A DNA stretch of 47,633 nt from assembly GCA_030653935.1 (NCBI GenBank), contig JAURYL010000023.1, forward strand, positions 1-47,633, written 5' to 3'. How positions within the stretch are numbered: the stretch's first letter is position 1; every line of letters begins with the position of its first letter. Both the position numbers and the translations under genes were made by a program. Under the pieces are notes generated by a model. The model had not been told where the DNA came from. It searched no databases and worked only from the letters and a program-made list of their open reading frames with translations. Shown in pieces: positions 22,956 through 31,296 of the stretch. Source of the DNA: Pseudomonadota bacterium (lineage in GTDB: Bacteria; Pseudomonadota; Gammaproteobacteria; Burkholderiales; Thiobacillaceae).

Positions 22956-24496
22956 CAGTACAACTCCCAACGCTGTGCGCGAATTTGCGCCAGTGTCGCG
23001 CGCAGGTCGGCTTCCAGGGGGCGGTCTTCTTCCAGGAAAGGGAAGCCGGCGCTGACCTGGTTACGGAATTCGCGTAGCGCATCGGTCAGGCGTTGCTCCG
23101 GCAGGTCACCCTGGCGGGTGCGCAGGATGACGCCCTGGGTGACGGCCAGCGCCATGGCGGCGGCGACTTGTTCGGCCAGTTCGATCACGCGCAGGCAGTC
23201 GCGCGCGGCGATGGTGCCCATGCTGACCTTGTCCTGGTTGTGGCATTCGGTGGAGCGGGAGAAGCTGGTCGCCGGCATGGTCAGCTTGAGGGCTTCCGCC
23301 GTCCACGCCGAAGCGCCGATCTGTACCGCCTTGAAGCCGTGGTTGATGGCGGCGCGTGGGCCTTCGGCGCCGGAGAGGTTCTGCGGCAGACCGTGGTTGT
23401 AGCGGGTGTCGACCAGCAGGGCGAGCTGGCGGTCGAGCAGGTCGGCGATGCTGGCGACGGCGGTTTTCATGGCGTCCATGACGAAGGCGATATGGCCGCC
23501 GTAGAAGTGGCCGCCATGCAGCACGCGCTCGCTGTCCGGGTCGATGATGGGGTTGTCGTTGGCGCTGTTGAGTTCGTTTTCGATGTCGCGCCGCATCCAC
23601 GGCAGGGCATCACGCAGCACGCCGATGACATGCGGTGCGCAGCGGATGGAATAGCGGTCCTGCAGGCGCATCGGCGGGCCGTCGTGCAGTTGGCCGAGGT
23701 CACTCCAGATCCAGGCGGCGACTTCGTTCTGTCCGGCATGCGGCTTGACCGCGAACAGGGCGGGGTCGAAGTGCTCAGGGTTGCCGCGGGTGGCGATGGA
23801 AGCCAGCGCCGTGATGCGTGTGGCCAGGCGCGACAGGTAGTCGGCTCGCGTCCACGCGAGACAGGCGAGGCCGGTCATGACGGCGGTGCCATTCATGATC
23901 GCCAGGGCTTCCTTGGGCGCCAGCAGGATGGGTTCGATGCCGGCGGCGGCCAGCGCGCTGGCCGCATCGACAGGTTGGCCGTCGCGCCAGACCTCACGCT
24001 CGCCCATGAGCACAGCGGCCAGATACGACAGCGGGGTGAGGTCGCCGCTGGCGCCGACCGAGCCTTCCGAGGGCATCAGCGGCGGCAGGTCGTGGTTGAT
24101 CAGCGCGGCGATGCGTTCCAGCAACAGCCAGCGCACGCCGGAATAGCCTTGCGCCAGTGAGGCCAGGCGGGCGGCCAGGACGGCGCGGGTCTGTTCCGGG
24201 CTGAAATGCTCGCCCAGACCGCAGCCGTGATAGCGCATCAGATGGACCGGCAGTTGACGGGCCAGATCGAGCGGGACGCCGACACAGCAGGAATCGCCGT
24301 AGCCGGTGGTGATGCCATAGATTTCACCTTCCTCCGCCAACAGTCGGTCGACGAAGGCGGCGCCGCGCTCGATGCGGTCGTGAAAGGCGGGGTCGTCGTG
24401 CAAACGGACCTCGGCGCCGTGGGCGATGGCGACCACTTCCTCCAGGGTCAATGGACGGCCTCCCAGGACCGGATTTGCTTGTTTTTCGGTATTCAT
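22955..24496 (-). CDS. Aromatic amino acid ammonia-lyase (HAL/TAL/PAL family)
   Basis: The protein has 513 residues, the usual bacterial length. EGSVGASGDLTPLSYLA contains the Ala-Ser-Gly triad that cyclises to the MIO electrophile. GITTGYGDSC and NSANDNPI are further family landmarks. In pigment clusters such lyases convert tyrosine (or phenylalanine) to 4-coumarate (or cinnamate), the aryl starter. The segment LMRYHGCGLG occupies the selectivity region, but I cannot assign the substrate safely; histidine catabolism is unlikely as no hut genes are present. ATG overlaps the acyltransferase stop (ATGA). Confidence 0.87.
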   Translation of the reverse strand: MNTEKQANPVLGGRPLTLEEVVAIAHGAEVRLHDDPAFHDRIERGAAFVDRLLAEEGEIYGITTGYGDSCCVGVPLDLARQLPVHLMRYHGCGLGEHFSPEQTRAVLAARLASLAQGYSGVRWLLLERIAALINHDLPPLMPSEGSVGASGDLTPLSYLAAVLMGEREVWRDGQPVDAASALAAAGIEPILLAPKEALAIMNGTAVMTGLACLAWTRADYLSRLATRITALASIATRGNPEHFDPALFAVKPHAGQNEVAAWIWSDLGQLHDGPPMRLQDRYSIRCAPHVIGVLRDALPWMRRDIENELNSANDNPIIDPDSERVLHGGHFYGGHIAFVMDAMKTAVASIADLLDRQLALLVDTRYNHGLPQNLSGAEGPRAAINHGFKAVQIGASAWTAEALKLTMPATSFSRSTECHNQDKVSMGTIAARDCLRVIELAEQVAAAMALAVTQGVILRTRQGDLPEQRLTDALREFRNQVSAGFPFLEEDRPLEADLRATLAQIRAQRWELY

Positions 24497-25419
24497 GGAT
24501 GCCAGAAATTGTAGAAGTTGAACCATTGCAGGGGCGCCGCGCGGCAGTAGTGCGCGAGACGGTCGGCATAGCGTTGCGCCAGGGCTTGCAGTGCTTCGCC
24601 GCGAGCGTTGCGCGGTAGCACAACGTGCTCGGCGAATTGCTCGAAGTGGATGTGGAAACGCCCGTTTTCGCTGAGGCAGAAGAACAGGTAGACCGGGCAT
24701 TTGAGCAAACTGGCCAGGATGAAAGGGCCTTGCGCGAAAGGCGCCGGGGCGCCGAGAAATTCGGCCTGGCTGACGCGGCCGCCATCACGTTCGCTCTCTG
24801 CGGGCGGCGTGCGGTCGCCGACGATGAACAGCAGTTCGCCGCGTTCGATTTTTTCCGAGAGTGAAAGGGCGGTGTCCGGGCCAAGCTGGGAGACCTGGAT
24901 CAGGTTCACGGCGAAGCCGGGGTTGGCGCGCGCCAAAATGGCGTTGAAGCGGATGGCGTGGTCGGTGTAGACGATGGCGTTGATCTTGCGCGACTGGCCC
25001 AGATGCGCGGCGAGCGCGCGCGCGGTTTCCAGGCTGCCCAGATGCGAGCCGATGATGACCGCGCCGCGCCCGGAGTCGCGCAGGGCGTAGAGATCGGCCT
25101 GTTTCTCGAAGACGATGCGCTTGAGGTCGATGCGGCCCATCCAGGCGGCCACTTTGTCGAGGGCGGCACTGGCGAAGGCATATAGATGGCGGTAGCTGTC
25201 GCGCCAGGTGGGGGAATGATCGAAGCCGCCGACACTGTGCAGGCGGGTCAGATAATCGTTCGAAGCGCGGCGCGCGCGCGGCGCGAACAGGAAGAACCAG
25301 AACACGATGGGATGCAGCAGCAGGCGCGCGGCGCGTTCGCCGAGCAGGCGATACAGGGCGAAGGTGAGCTCCAGGCCCCATCCGGTGCCGACTTCGGCGA
25401 TTTTCGACCAGTGCGTCAT
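24493..25419 (-). CDS. LpxL/HtrB-like lysophospholipid acyltransferase of the APE cluster
   Basis: The protein has 308 residues. A hydrophobic N-terminal anchor (about 20-50) precedes the acyltransferase motif GSHLGSLETARAL, an HX4E catalytic pair, and GELLFIVGDRTPP later in the fold. These are features of the lipid A biosynthesis acyltransferase family. In APE clusters this enzyme probably loads the polyene acyl chain, or a fatty acid, onto a glycolipid at the inner membrane. A repeat separates it from the GT2 gene upstream; it is coupled to the ammonia-lyase gene downstream. Confidence 0.82.
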   Translation of the reverse strand: MTHWSKIAEVGTGWGLELTFALYRLLGERAARLLLHPIVFWFFLFAPRARRASNDYLTRLHSVGGFDHSPTWRDSYRHLYAFASAALDKVAAWMGRIDLKRIVFEKQADLYALRDSGRGAVIIGSHLGSLETARALAAHLGQSRKINAIVYTDHAIRFNAILARANPGFAVNLIQVSQLGPDTALSLSEKIERGELLFIVGDRTPPAESERDGGRVSQAEFLGAPAPFAQGPFILASLLKCPVYLFFCLSENGRFHIHFEQFAEHVVLPRNARGEALQALAQRYADRLAHYCRAAPLQWFNFYNFWHP

Positions 25420-25433
25420 GGCTTTGGCCTTTG

Positions 25434-25490
25434 TCGCGCAGGCTTCCAGCCTGCGAATAACAAAAATGCAGGCTGGAAGCCTGCGCTACA
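25434..25490. repeat. Short palindromic repeat inside the APE operon
   Basis: The arms GCAGGCTTCCAGCCTGC and GCAGGCTGGAAGCCTGC flank about 13 bases. It fills the only gap of notable size between pigment genes in this part of the operon and may form a hairpin in the transcript. Confidence 0.75.
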
Positions 25491-25497
25491 GGGGGTT

Positions 25498-26244
25498 TCA
25501 GCCATGTTGAGCCAGCCTCCGCGTCAGCAGCAGCGGCAGGCGCACGAGCATGCCGAAGAACAACCGGGTGTGCAGCCAGGAGATGCGCAGGTTGTCGCGC
25601 CAGGCCTGGAAATGCGAGATGCCGCCTTCCGGGTAGATCACCCGGGTCGGCCGGTTGACGATGCGCACACCGCGCCAGAGCAGGCGCACCAGCACTTCGA
25701 TGTCGAAATCCATTCGCCGCCCCAGGCGCACCTCGTCGATCAGGCGTTGGGTGGGAGCCAGCGGGTAGACCCGGAAGCCGCACATGGAATCCTTGATGGC
25801 GAACGAGAGGGTTTCGATCCAGACCCAGATGTGGGTGGCGTAGCGGCCATAGAGCCGGCCCTTCGGCACGCTGGCGTCGTATTGCGGCACGCCGCAGATC
25901 AGCGCTTCGGGTTGCGCGCGGGCGGCGGCGAGAAAGCCGGGAATGTCGGCCAGATCGTGCTGGCCGTCGGCGTCGACTTGTAGGGCATGGCTCATGCCAT
26001 CGGCGAAAGCCGCCCGCATCCCGCTCATCACCGCCGCGCCCTTGCCGCCGTTGGCCGGCCGTCGGACCAGACACACCAGGGTGACGCTCGCGGCCAGGCG
26101 ATCCAGCACGGTTGCGGTGATGGCCTCGCTGCCATCGTCGACCAGATAGATAGGCAGACCATGTCTGGCCAGGGCCGTTACCGTGGCGCCGACCGTGGCG
26201 CCGTGGTTGTAGACCGGGACGATGAAGCAGGGGGAGAAGTTCAT
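25498..26244 (-). CDS. Family 2 glycosyltransferase of the APE cluster
   Basis: The protein has 248 residues. The GT-A start FSPCFIVPVYNHGATVG, LVDDGSEA, and LQVDADGQHDLADIP with the DxD motif are typical of GT2 enzymes that use nucleotide or polyprenyl-linked sugars. A C-terminal hydrophobic end may anchor it to the membrane. It probably builds the glycolipid that carries the pigment. ATG overlaps the dehydratase stop (ATGA). Acceptor unknown. Confidence 0.85.
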   Translation of the reverse strand: MNFSPCFIVPVYNHGATVGATVTALARHGLPIYLVDDGSEAITATVLDRLAASVTLVCLVRRPANGGKGAAVMSGMRAAFADGMSHALQVDADGQHDLADIPGFLAAARAQPEALICGVPQYDASVPKGRLYGRYATHIWVWIETLSFAIKDSMCGFRVYPLAPTQRLIDEVRLGRRMDFDIEVLVRLLWRGVRIVNRPTRVIYPEGGISHFQAWRDNLRISWLHTRLFFGMLVRLPLLLTRRLAQHG

Positions 26245-26612
26245 GCGTCCACGCGGTTGTTTACATTCGCCGCGAACTCGATCTTGCCGGAGGCGTGGCA
26301 GCCGGCTGCCGAGGTGTAGGTGAAAGTCAGTTGTCGGCGCGCGCTGTCCCAGTGCAATGCGAGGTCCATCTCGCTATCCGGCAACACCGGTTTCTGGAAC
26401 TTGATGTTGAGCAGGCGGCTGAATCCACCGTTGATCGGGAAATGTGCCGCGCCCAGTTGTGCCGCCCAGTGAATCTGGGCAACGCCCGGAAGCAGGGGGA
26501 AGCCCGGGAAATGGCCGGCGAACAGGCTCAACTCGGCCGGTACGAATAGATGCAGGGTGATGCCGGCGTCGCCGCGAGTCTCGGCGCGAATGATGGGCAA
26601 GGCTTCATTCAT
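26241..26612 (-). CDS. Hot-dog fold dehydratase-like protein (ApeI-type)
   Basis: The protein has 123 residues. LFAGHFPGFPLLPGVAQIHWA is the FabZ/FabA-like active-site stretch with the conserved His and the PGV turn. With the ApeP-type protein encoded at 13112 it would form the dehydratase that makes the conjugated trans double bonds. The ATG at 26612 overlaps the ligase gene end by eight bases. Length is that of the ApeI group. Confidence 0.83.
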   Translation of the reverse strand: MNEALPIIRAETRGDAGITLHLFVPAELSLFAGHFPGFPLLPGVAQIHWAAQLGAAHFPINGGFSRLLNIKFQKPVLPDSEMDLALHWDSARRQLTFTYTSAAGCHASGKIEFAANVNNRVDA

Positions 26613-27957
26613 GGCGGAATTCCGTGGTTTCGAATTGCCGAACCAAGTCCGCGGCGGCCAGTTTTCCGCGTTCGTTGTAGGGCAAGGCATCGGGATAGCG
26701 CCAGTGGCGCGGCAGCAGAACGGCGTCGAACCAGCGCGCGAGGTAGCCGCGCAGGGTCTGGGCGCAGGCGGCGCGGCCAGAGTTTTCCAGGGCTCGGCGT
26801 CCTGCATCGTCGAGTACCAGCACCGCGCCCAGTCTTTGCCGTCGGTTGTTCAGTACAACCAATGCCGCTTCGCGCACCCAGGGGTGGCCGCTGAGGCGTG
26901 CTTCCATTTCGGCCAGGGAAAGGCGTTTTTCCTCGATCTTGACAATGCGATCAAGGCGTCCGAGCAGGTGGAAGCGGCCATCTTCAAGTAACTCGGCGGC
27001 GTCGCCGGTGGTCAGCGGGGTAGTGTCGGGAAGGAAGGGCGAGACCAGGGTCAGCGCGGCGCTGTTGGTAACATCATCGGCAACACTTACCGCGACTTCA
27101 GGGAAGGGCGTCCAGGCATCATCGTGGTCCTGAATGCGCCAGGCGATGCCGCCGGTTTCCGTGCTGCCGAGAATTTCCAGAGGTGCCTCGCCGAGCGCCG
27201 CCTGGAAGCGTGCCGCCGTGGCCGCGTCGAGCGGGCCGCCCGAGGAAATGATTTGCGTGGTACGCCCGGCCAGGCTGTCCAGCGGGATCAGTTCGTGCAT
27301 GCGTGCCAGTTGCGAGGGGCTGGAGACCACCCGGCCCGGCCCCAGTTGTTCCAAGCGGGCGAGAAGAAATTCCGGCGCGGTACAGGTCTGGTTGTCGAAC
27401 GGTCGTCCGGACGCGAGTGGCCAGAGCAGGCGAAACAGCAGGCCGTAGATATGGTGATGCGGCACCGTCGCCAGCACCGGGCCGGCATCCCTTCCACCCC
27501 ACAGTCGCTCCAGAGCGGCGACCTCGGCTTCAAACTGGGCCAGATGCTTGGATACCCGTTTGGGTTTGCCGCTGCTGCCGGAGGTGAAAAGATCGAGGCC
27601 ACATCGAACGGGATCGAGCGGCGCCAGTGCGAGGTTTTCCGGCGCGTACTCGGGCCAAGTGCCGGGATCGGCGAGGACGCCATCGGCCTGCCGCCGCGCT
27701 TCGGTGATCGCCCCTTCCCGCAGCGATGGTGGCAGCAGGGCGCGGCGCCCGGCATGCCAGACGGCAAACAGGGCGACGGCAAAGTCGAACGGTTCCGTAC
27801 ACGCCAGCAGCCACTCTTGTTCCGGGCGTGTCGCCAGGGCGTGGCTCAGTTTCGCGACACGTGCGTGGAATTCGGCCCATTCGATCAGGCGTCCCTCCAG
27901 CCAGGCCACTGGATACTCCGGTGGCCGCCCGACGGTCATGAGTTCAGCCAGCTTCAT
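26605..27957 (-). CDS. AMP-dependent acyl/aryl-ACP ligase (ApeH-type)
   Basis: This 450-residue adenylate-forming enzyme has the P-loop LFTSGSSGKPKRVSKH, the A5-type ILGSTETGGIAWR, TTGDAAEL and the hinge LGRLDRIVKIEEKRLSL. It should activate the aryl acid from the ammonia-lyase and transfer it to a carrier protein to start the chain. The ATG overlaps the upstream membrane-protein stop (ATGA). It is shorter than acyl-CoA synthetases (about 550), as is usual for the APE ligases. Confidence 0.85.
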   Translation of the reverse strand: MKLAELMTVGRPPEYPVAWLEGRLIEWAEFHARVAKLSHALATRPEQEWLLACTEPFDFAVALFAVWHAGRRALLPPSLREGAITEARRQADGVLADPGTWPEYAPENLALAPLDPVRCGLDLFTSGSSGKPKRVSKHLAQFEAEVAALERLWGGRDAGPVLATVPHHHIYGLLFRLLWPLASGRPFDNQTCTAPEFLLARLEQLGPGRVVSSPSQLARMHELIPLDSLAGRTTQIISSGGPLDAATAARFQAALGEAPLEILGSTETGGIAWRIQDHDDAWTPFPEVAVSVADDVTNSAALTLVSPFLPDTTPLTTGDAAELLEDGRFHLLGRLDRIVKIEEKRLSLAEMEARLSGHPWVREAALVVLNNRRQRLGAVLVLDDAGRRALENSGRAACAQTLRGYLARWFDAVLLPRHWRYPDALPYNERGKLAAADLVRQFETTEFRHE

Positions 27958-28526
27958 CGCGTCGCTTCAGAACCGAAATGCCAGCGCCGAAACAGCCACT
28001 CGCCGGCGAACAGCGCGCCCATCAGCAGGTAGGAAATCAGGCCGTTGTAGAGCACCCATATTTCCCGCGAGGCGGCGAATGCGGTCCAGGCGGCGATGCC
28101 GCCGTTGGCGATAAAGAAGCCACACCAGACCTGGGTGACGCGACGGGTATAGGCAACGCCTTCGGGCGGCAGATCGGGATGGCGCAGTCGCGCGAGGCGC
28201 TCGATGGCGCTGGGCGGATGCAGCAGAGAGGCGGCGAACAGGCTGAACATCAGAGCATTCATGAAAACCGGATAGCTCAATACCCAAACCGGGTCGTTGC
28301 TGCGCCAGAGCAATGCCACCATGACCAAAAGCGCCGCCGCGGCCAGGAGGGCGCGTGGCCCTTGTCGGCGAAGAAACGCGAGTGTTTTTCCCGGTGCGCG
28401 CAGTAGCAACAAGGCGAGCAGCAACAGCGCCACTTCACGCGGTTGCAGGTGTTGCAGCGCGAAGTAGACGAGAAAAGGCAGCGCCGCGAACAACAAGCCG
28501 CGCAGCAGGAGCAGGAGCAATTTCAA
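27954..28526 (-). CDS. COG4648-like integral membrane protein of the APE cluster
   Basis: The protein has 190 residues with about five to six hydrophobic helices spread over its length (for example LLLLLLRGLLFAALPFLVYF and ALLAAAALLVMVALLW). This multi-pass protein is a regular member of APE gene sets next to the ligase and carrier proteins, with no known function. Start is TTG at 28526, eight bases after the ACP gene stop; no ATG fits. Family name is from context. Confidence 0.72.
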   Translation of the reverse strand: MKLLLLLLRGLLFAALPFLVYFALQHLQPREVALLLLALLLLRAPGKTLAFLRRQGPRALLAAAALLVMVALLWRSNDPVWVLSYPVFMNALMFSLFAASLLHPPSAIERLARLRHPDLPPEGVAYTRRVTQVWCGFFIANGGIAAWTAFAASREIWVLYNGLISYLLMGALFAGEWLFRRWHFGSEATR

Positions 28527-28534
28527 GGTTGCGT

Positions 28535-28780
28535 TCAGGCGGCGAGAAGTTGCCGGGCGGTGGTTACCACGTCGCCCACGGTGCGCACATGCTTGAAATC
28601 TTCCGGCTTGATTCGCTTGCCGGTGAGTTGTTGCACCTTGATCGCCAGATCGACCGCGTCGATGCTGTCCAGGCCCAGTTCTTCGTAGAGATGGGCTTCA
28701 AGGGTCACGGCTTCCGGGGCGATCTCGAAGTTCTCGACCAGGATTTCGCGCAGGCGAATGAGGATGTCGTCGTCGGTCAT
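28535..28780 (-). CDS. Acyl carrier protein (second APE carrier)
   Basis: The protein has 81 residues. The phosphopantetheine site is Ser in EELGLDSIDAVDLAI. The pattern of four helices and acidic character are typical. One carrier holds the chain during elongation; the second may serve for starter loading or transfer. Six bases separate it from the preceding carrier gene. The nearby phosphopantetheinyl transferase (30652) is the probable activating enzyme. Confidence 0.9.
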   Translation of the reverse strand: MTDDDILIRLREILVENFEIAPEAVTLEAHLYEELGLDSIDAVDLAIKVQQLTGKRIKPEDFKHVRTVGDVVTTARQLLAA

Positions 28781-28786
28781 GGGGAT

Positions 28787-29065
28787 TCAGGCCTGGTTGG
28801 CGCGTTGGTTGGCAATGAGTTGGGCGAGGCTTCCGACACTGCGGAAATGCTCCTTGATGGCGGGGTCGTTGCTGGCCAGGGTGAGGCCGAAGTGTTTCTT
28901 TAGCGCGACACCCAGTTCCAGCGCGTCGATGGAATCCAGGCCCAATCCCTCGCCGAACAGGGGGGCGTCGGTGTCGATATCCTCGGGCTGGATGTCCTCC
29001 AGTTGCAGGGCGTCGATGATCAGCACCTTGATGGCGGCTTCGAGTTTGTGGCTTGCTTCATTCAT
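28787..29065 (-). CDS. Acyl carrier protein (first APE carrier)
   Basis: The protein has 92 residues with the modified Ser in GEGLGLDSIDALELGVAL. Its longer N terminus and the ALKKHFGL third-helix start distinguish it from the next carrier. Two tandem carriers of this kind are a hallmark of APE clusters (ApeE/ApeF). The ATG overlaps the end of the acyltransferase gene by eight bases. Confidence 0.9.
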   Translation of the reverse strand: MNEASHKLEAAIKVLIIDALQLEDIQPEDIDTDAPLFGEGLGLDSIDALELGVALKKHFGLTLASNDPAIKEHFRSVGSLAQLIANQRANQA

Positions 29066-29834
29066 GGTGGTGCGTCTCCCTTGTGAAATAGTTTTCCAGA
29101 TAGGCGGTCAGTTTGCGCGAGGCCAGGCTGGCCGGCTCATCGATGTTGATACAGTCGGCGACCTTGAGCGGCGGCCGAACTTCCAGTCGGAAGGTGAAAG
29201 CGCGGTGCGGGATGCGATACCAGGGCATGCCTTTGGTCAGCGTCGGCGGGTCGCAGCTAAGCACCACCGGCAGTATGTCGCGACCGCTTCTCAGCGCGAT
29301 GTGGGCGGCGCCGCGCGACATGCGCAGGGGACGTCCCGGCACGCTGCGGGTGCCTTCGGGGAAAATGATCAGCGGTTCGCCGCTCTCCATGGCCGCGACG
29401 CAGTCGTCCACCAGTGTTTCCGGGGCGTCATTGCGGATGTAGCCGGCGGCGCGCACCACACCGCTCCAGAAAGGGCTGCGCCAGAGGCGGCTGTTGACCA
29501 CGCAGGAAGCGCGCGGCATCAACGACAACATCACCACGACATCCAGGTAGCTGGGGTGGTTGGCGAACACCAGCATGTTGCCGCATGAGCGCAGCGCCTC
29601 GGCGTTGTGGAACTCCAGACGCATGACGCCGAGGGCGCGCAGAAGGCTGATCAACAGCGCGAAAAAACGTTGAATCAGGGCCTGGGTACGCCGGTTGCGC
29701 CCTGCTTCGCCGCCCGGCAACAGGCGCAGGGGTGGGAATACCAGTGCGGTGAGCAGTGAACCGCCGACGCTGAACAACGCGAAGCAGATTCCGGTTACGC
29801 CCAGTCGCCAGAGGTAATTCGCCTGCTCAAGCAT
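29058..29834 (-). CDS. 1-acyl-sn-glycerol-3-phosphate acyltransferase (PlsC)-like protein
   Basis: The protein has 258 residues. The first 60 contain one or two membrane helices; then come FANHPSYLDVVVML (HX4D motif), SRLWRSPFWSGVVRAAGYIR and IIFPEGTRSVPGRPL, the PlsC blocks. It would acylate a glycerol or glycolipid acceptor, perhaps with the polyene acid. The ATG at 29834 is chosen because it overlaps the upstream stop by eight bases; an ATG at 29861 would overlap by 35. Confidence 0.83.
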   Translation of the reverse strand: MLEQANYLWRLGVTGICFALFSVGGSLLTALVFPPLRLLPGGEAGRNRRTQALIQRFFALLISLLRALGVMRLEFHNAEALRSCGNMLVFANHPSYLDVVVMLSLMPRASCVVNSRLWRSPFWSGVVRAAGYIRNDAPETLVDDCVAAMESGEPLIIFPEGTRSVPGRPLRMSRGAAHIALRSGRDILPVVLSCDPPTLTKGMPWYRIPHRAFTFRLEVRPPLKVADCINIDEPASLASRKLTAYLENYFTRETHHHE

Positions 29835-30543
29835 GGATGTCCACGGATAGACGCTCGCCATGCCAGGTGAGCTTTTCTCGTTGTCCCAGAAGATGTGTCA
29901 GCAGGGTCAAAGAAAGCGGCTCCGGCGTCGGCGCGCGCACCCGGTTTTCTGTCCACTCCAGATGGATTCCTTCCCCTGGGCGCAGCAGTAGGGCAAGTGC
30001 GTGGGCCGATGCCGAAGCCGAGGAGTACGACTGGTATTCAGTGGCCAAGGGCTCGTCGGCATAGACCAGCAGGATCGCGGAATCAGGATCGTCGGTCAGC
30101 CGGGCGGTTGCATCCAGCAGTGCCCAGAGTAGGGTTTCATCACCGGCGGCAAGCGCCGTGGAGGGGGCGTGATCGCCACGGACGATGGAGAAGATGCCAG
30201 CGGCGGAATTGTGAACCGAGAGGCTGAACGCGGCTGGAGAGGGGGAGGTTTCGGCTGCCAGCGCGTGCAGCATGCTCACGGTCCTGCTCAATTCACCATG
30301 GCGTGAGGCAAAAACAGTGGGGAGGGAAATCCATTCCGCCGCAACCCGGTTCGCGACGTGCAGGGCCATGCGCGAGAGCCGGCCCAGACGACGACGTAGT
30401 AGCGCATCGATAAAGCGAATGTCGGGAGCCGAACCATCGTCCAGAGGCAAGGTTTTCCCCGGCCAGGCTCGCCACGCGGCGGCATCATCCAGGCCTGGAG
30501 CCCACGCCGCGCTGGCAGAAATGTTTATATTGAAACCGTTCAT
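29827..30543 (-). CDS. Ketosynthase N-terminal-like chain length factor (ApeC-type)
   Basis: The protein has 238 residues. It has the first half of a ketosynthase fold (ETSPSPAAFSLSVHNSAAG where a KS would have its Cys), and a PLATEYQSY segment. The catalytic Cys is absent, as in the chain-length-factor-like partner (ketoacyl-synt_2 family, ApeC) that pairs with a full KS. It is the first gene of the cluster. ATG at 30543 has GGGAGG upstream at a fitting distance; in-frame sequence before this is noise. Confidence 0.82.
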   Translation of the reverse strand: MNGFNINISASAAWAPGLDDAAAWRAWPGKTLPLDDGSAPDIRFIDALLRRRLGRLSRMALHVANRVAAEWISLPTVFASRHGELSRTVSMLHALAAETSPSPAAFSLSVHNSAAGIFSIVRGDHAPSTALAAGDETLLWALLDATARLTDDPDSAILLVYADEPLATEYQSYSSASASAHALALLLRPGEGIHLEWTENRVRAPTPEPLSLTLLTHLLGQREKLTWHGERLSVDIHA

Positions 30544-30651
30544 GGGTTTTGGCCTCCCGTTTCCTTGGGTTATTTCCAAGCAACAGGTTTTTATGCGGAG
30601 AATTACGGGGGATTTTATCTTAAATGGTTTGAATTGAATGGACCGCGCGCC
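30544..30651. promoter_or_regulatory. Divergent promoter region of the APE cluster and PPTase gene
   Basis: These 108 bases separate the first APE gene (minus) from the phosphopantetheinyl transferase gene (plus). The segment 30590-30640 is AT-rich against the GC-rich background (ATTTTATCTTAAATGG on the plus strand), a likely place for back-to-back -10 elements. No operator was identified. Confidence 0.5.
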
Positions 30652-31296
30652 ATGGATGTGAGCGTTTTTTCGGCGGATATACGAGACCATGACTGTGAAT
30701 TGATGGCCGCTTCGTTGTCTGCGGATTGCCGGCTTCGTCTGGTGGGGATCACCCATCCGCGTCGCCGCGCGCAGTTCATTCTCGGTCGTGTTTTGCTTCG
30801 CCATGCCCTGCGTGGCAGGTTTGGCGCCGCAGCGGATGGATGGCGACTCGACGCGAGTCGCGGCAAGCCGCGTCTGGTCGGCGTGGACGCTCCTGAAATC
30901 AGCCTGTCCCATGCTCGGCATCTGGTTGTCTGCGCCACGGCACGATTTGATATCGGGCTTGACGTGGAGGAATGCCGAACGCGCGATTTCGTCGCTTTGG
31001 CGGCACAGATATGCCCCCCCCTTGAATTGGCTCGCTTTCTATCCCTGCCGATTGATGAGCGATGCGTTGCGTTTTATCGGATGTGGACGCTCAAGGAGGC
31101 GATATACAAGCTCCATGGGGGAGTCGTGGCACCACCGGAACAAATCGGATTGTCGTCACCTGAAGAGGCAGCGTTGCGGCACGTGTATTTCCAGCCGGAG
31201 GCGGGGTTTCTCGGTGCCGTGGTGGCTTGTTCCAGCTGCCCGCCGCGGCTCATTCTGCATCCCCTGATGCCGACTGAACTCGGGCTCAAGCGTTGA
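30652..31296 (+). CDS. 4'-phosphopantetheinyl transferase (Sfp-type)
   Basis: The protein has 214 residues. DIGLDVEECRTRDF supplies the acidic metal ligands and FYRMWTLKEAIYKLHG the KEA..K motif, both defining the Sfp/EntD superfamily. It attaches the 4'-phosphopantetheine arm from CoA to Ser of the two carrier proteins nearby. The ATG at 30652 starts DVSVFSADIRD, the normal family beginning; in-frame sequence upstream lacks a good start. It is transcribed divergently from the APE operon and ends 11 bases inside the Crp/Fnr gene. Confidence 0.88.
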   Translation: MDVSVFSADIRDHDCELMAASLSADCRLRLVGITHPRRRAQFILGRVLLRHALRGRFGAAADGWRLDASRGKPRLVGVDAPEISLSHARHLVVCATARFDIGLDVEECRTRDFVALAAQICPPLELARFLSLPIDERCVAFYRMWTLKEAIYKLHGGVVAPPEQIGLSSPEEAALRHVYFQPEAGFLGAVVACSSCPPRLILHPLMPTELGLKR

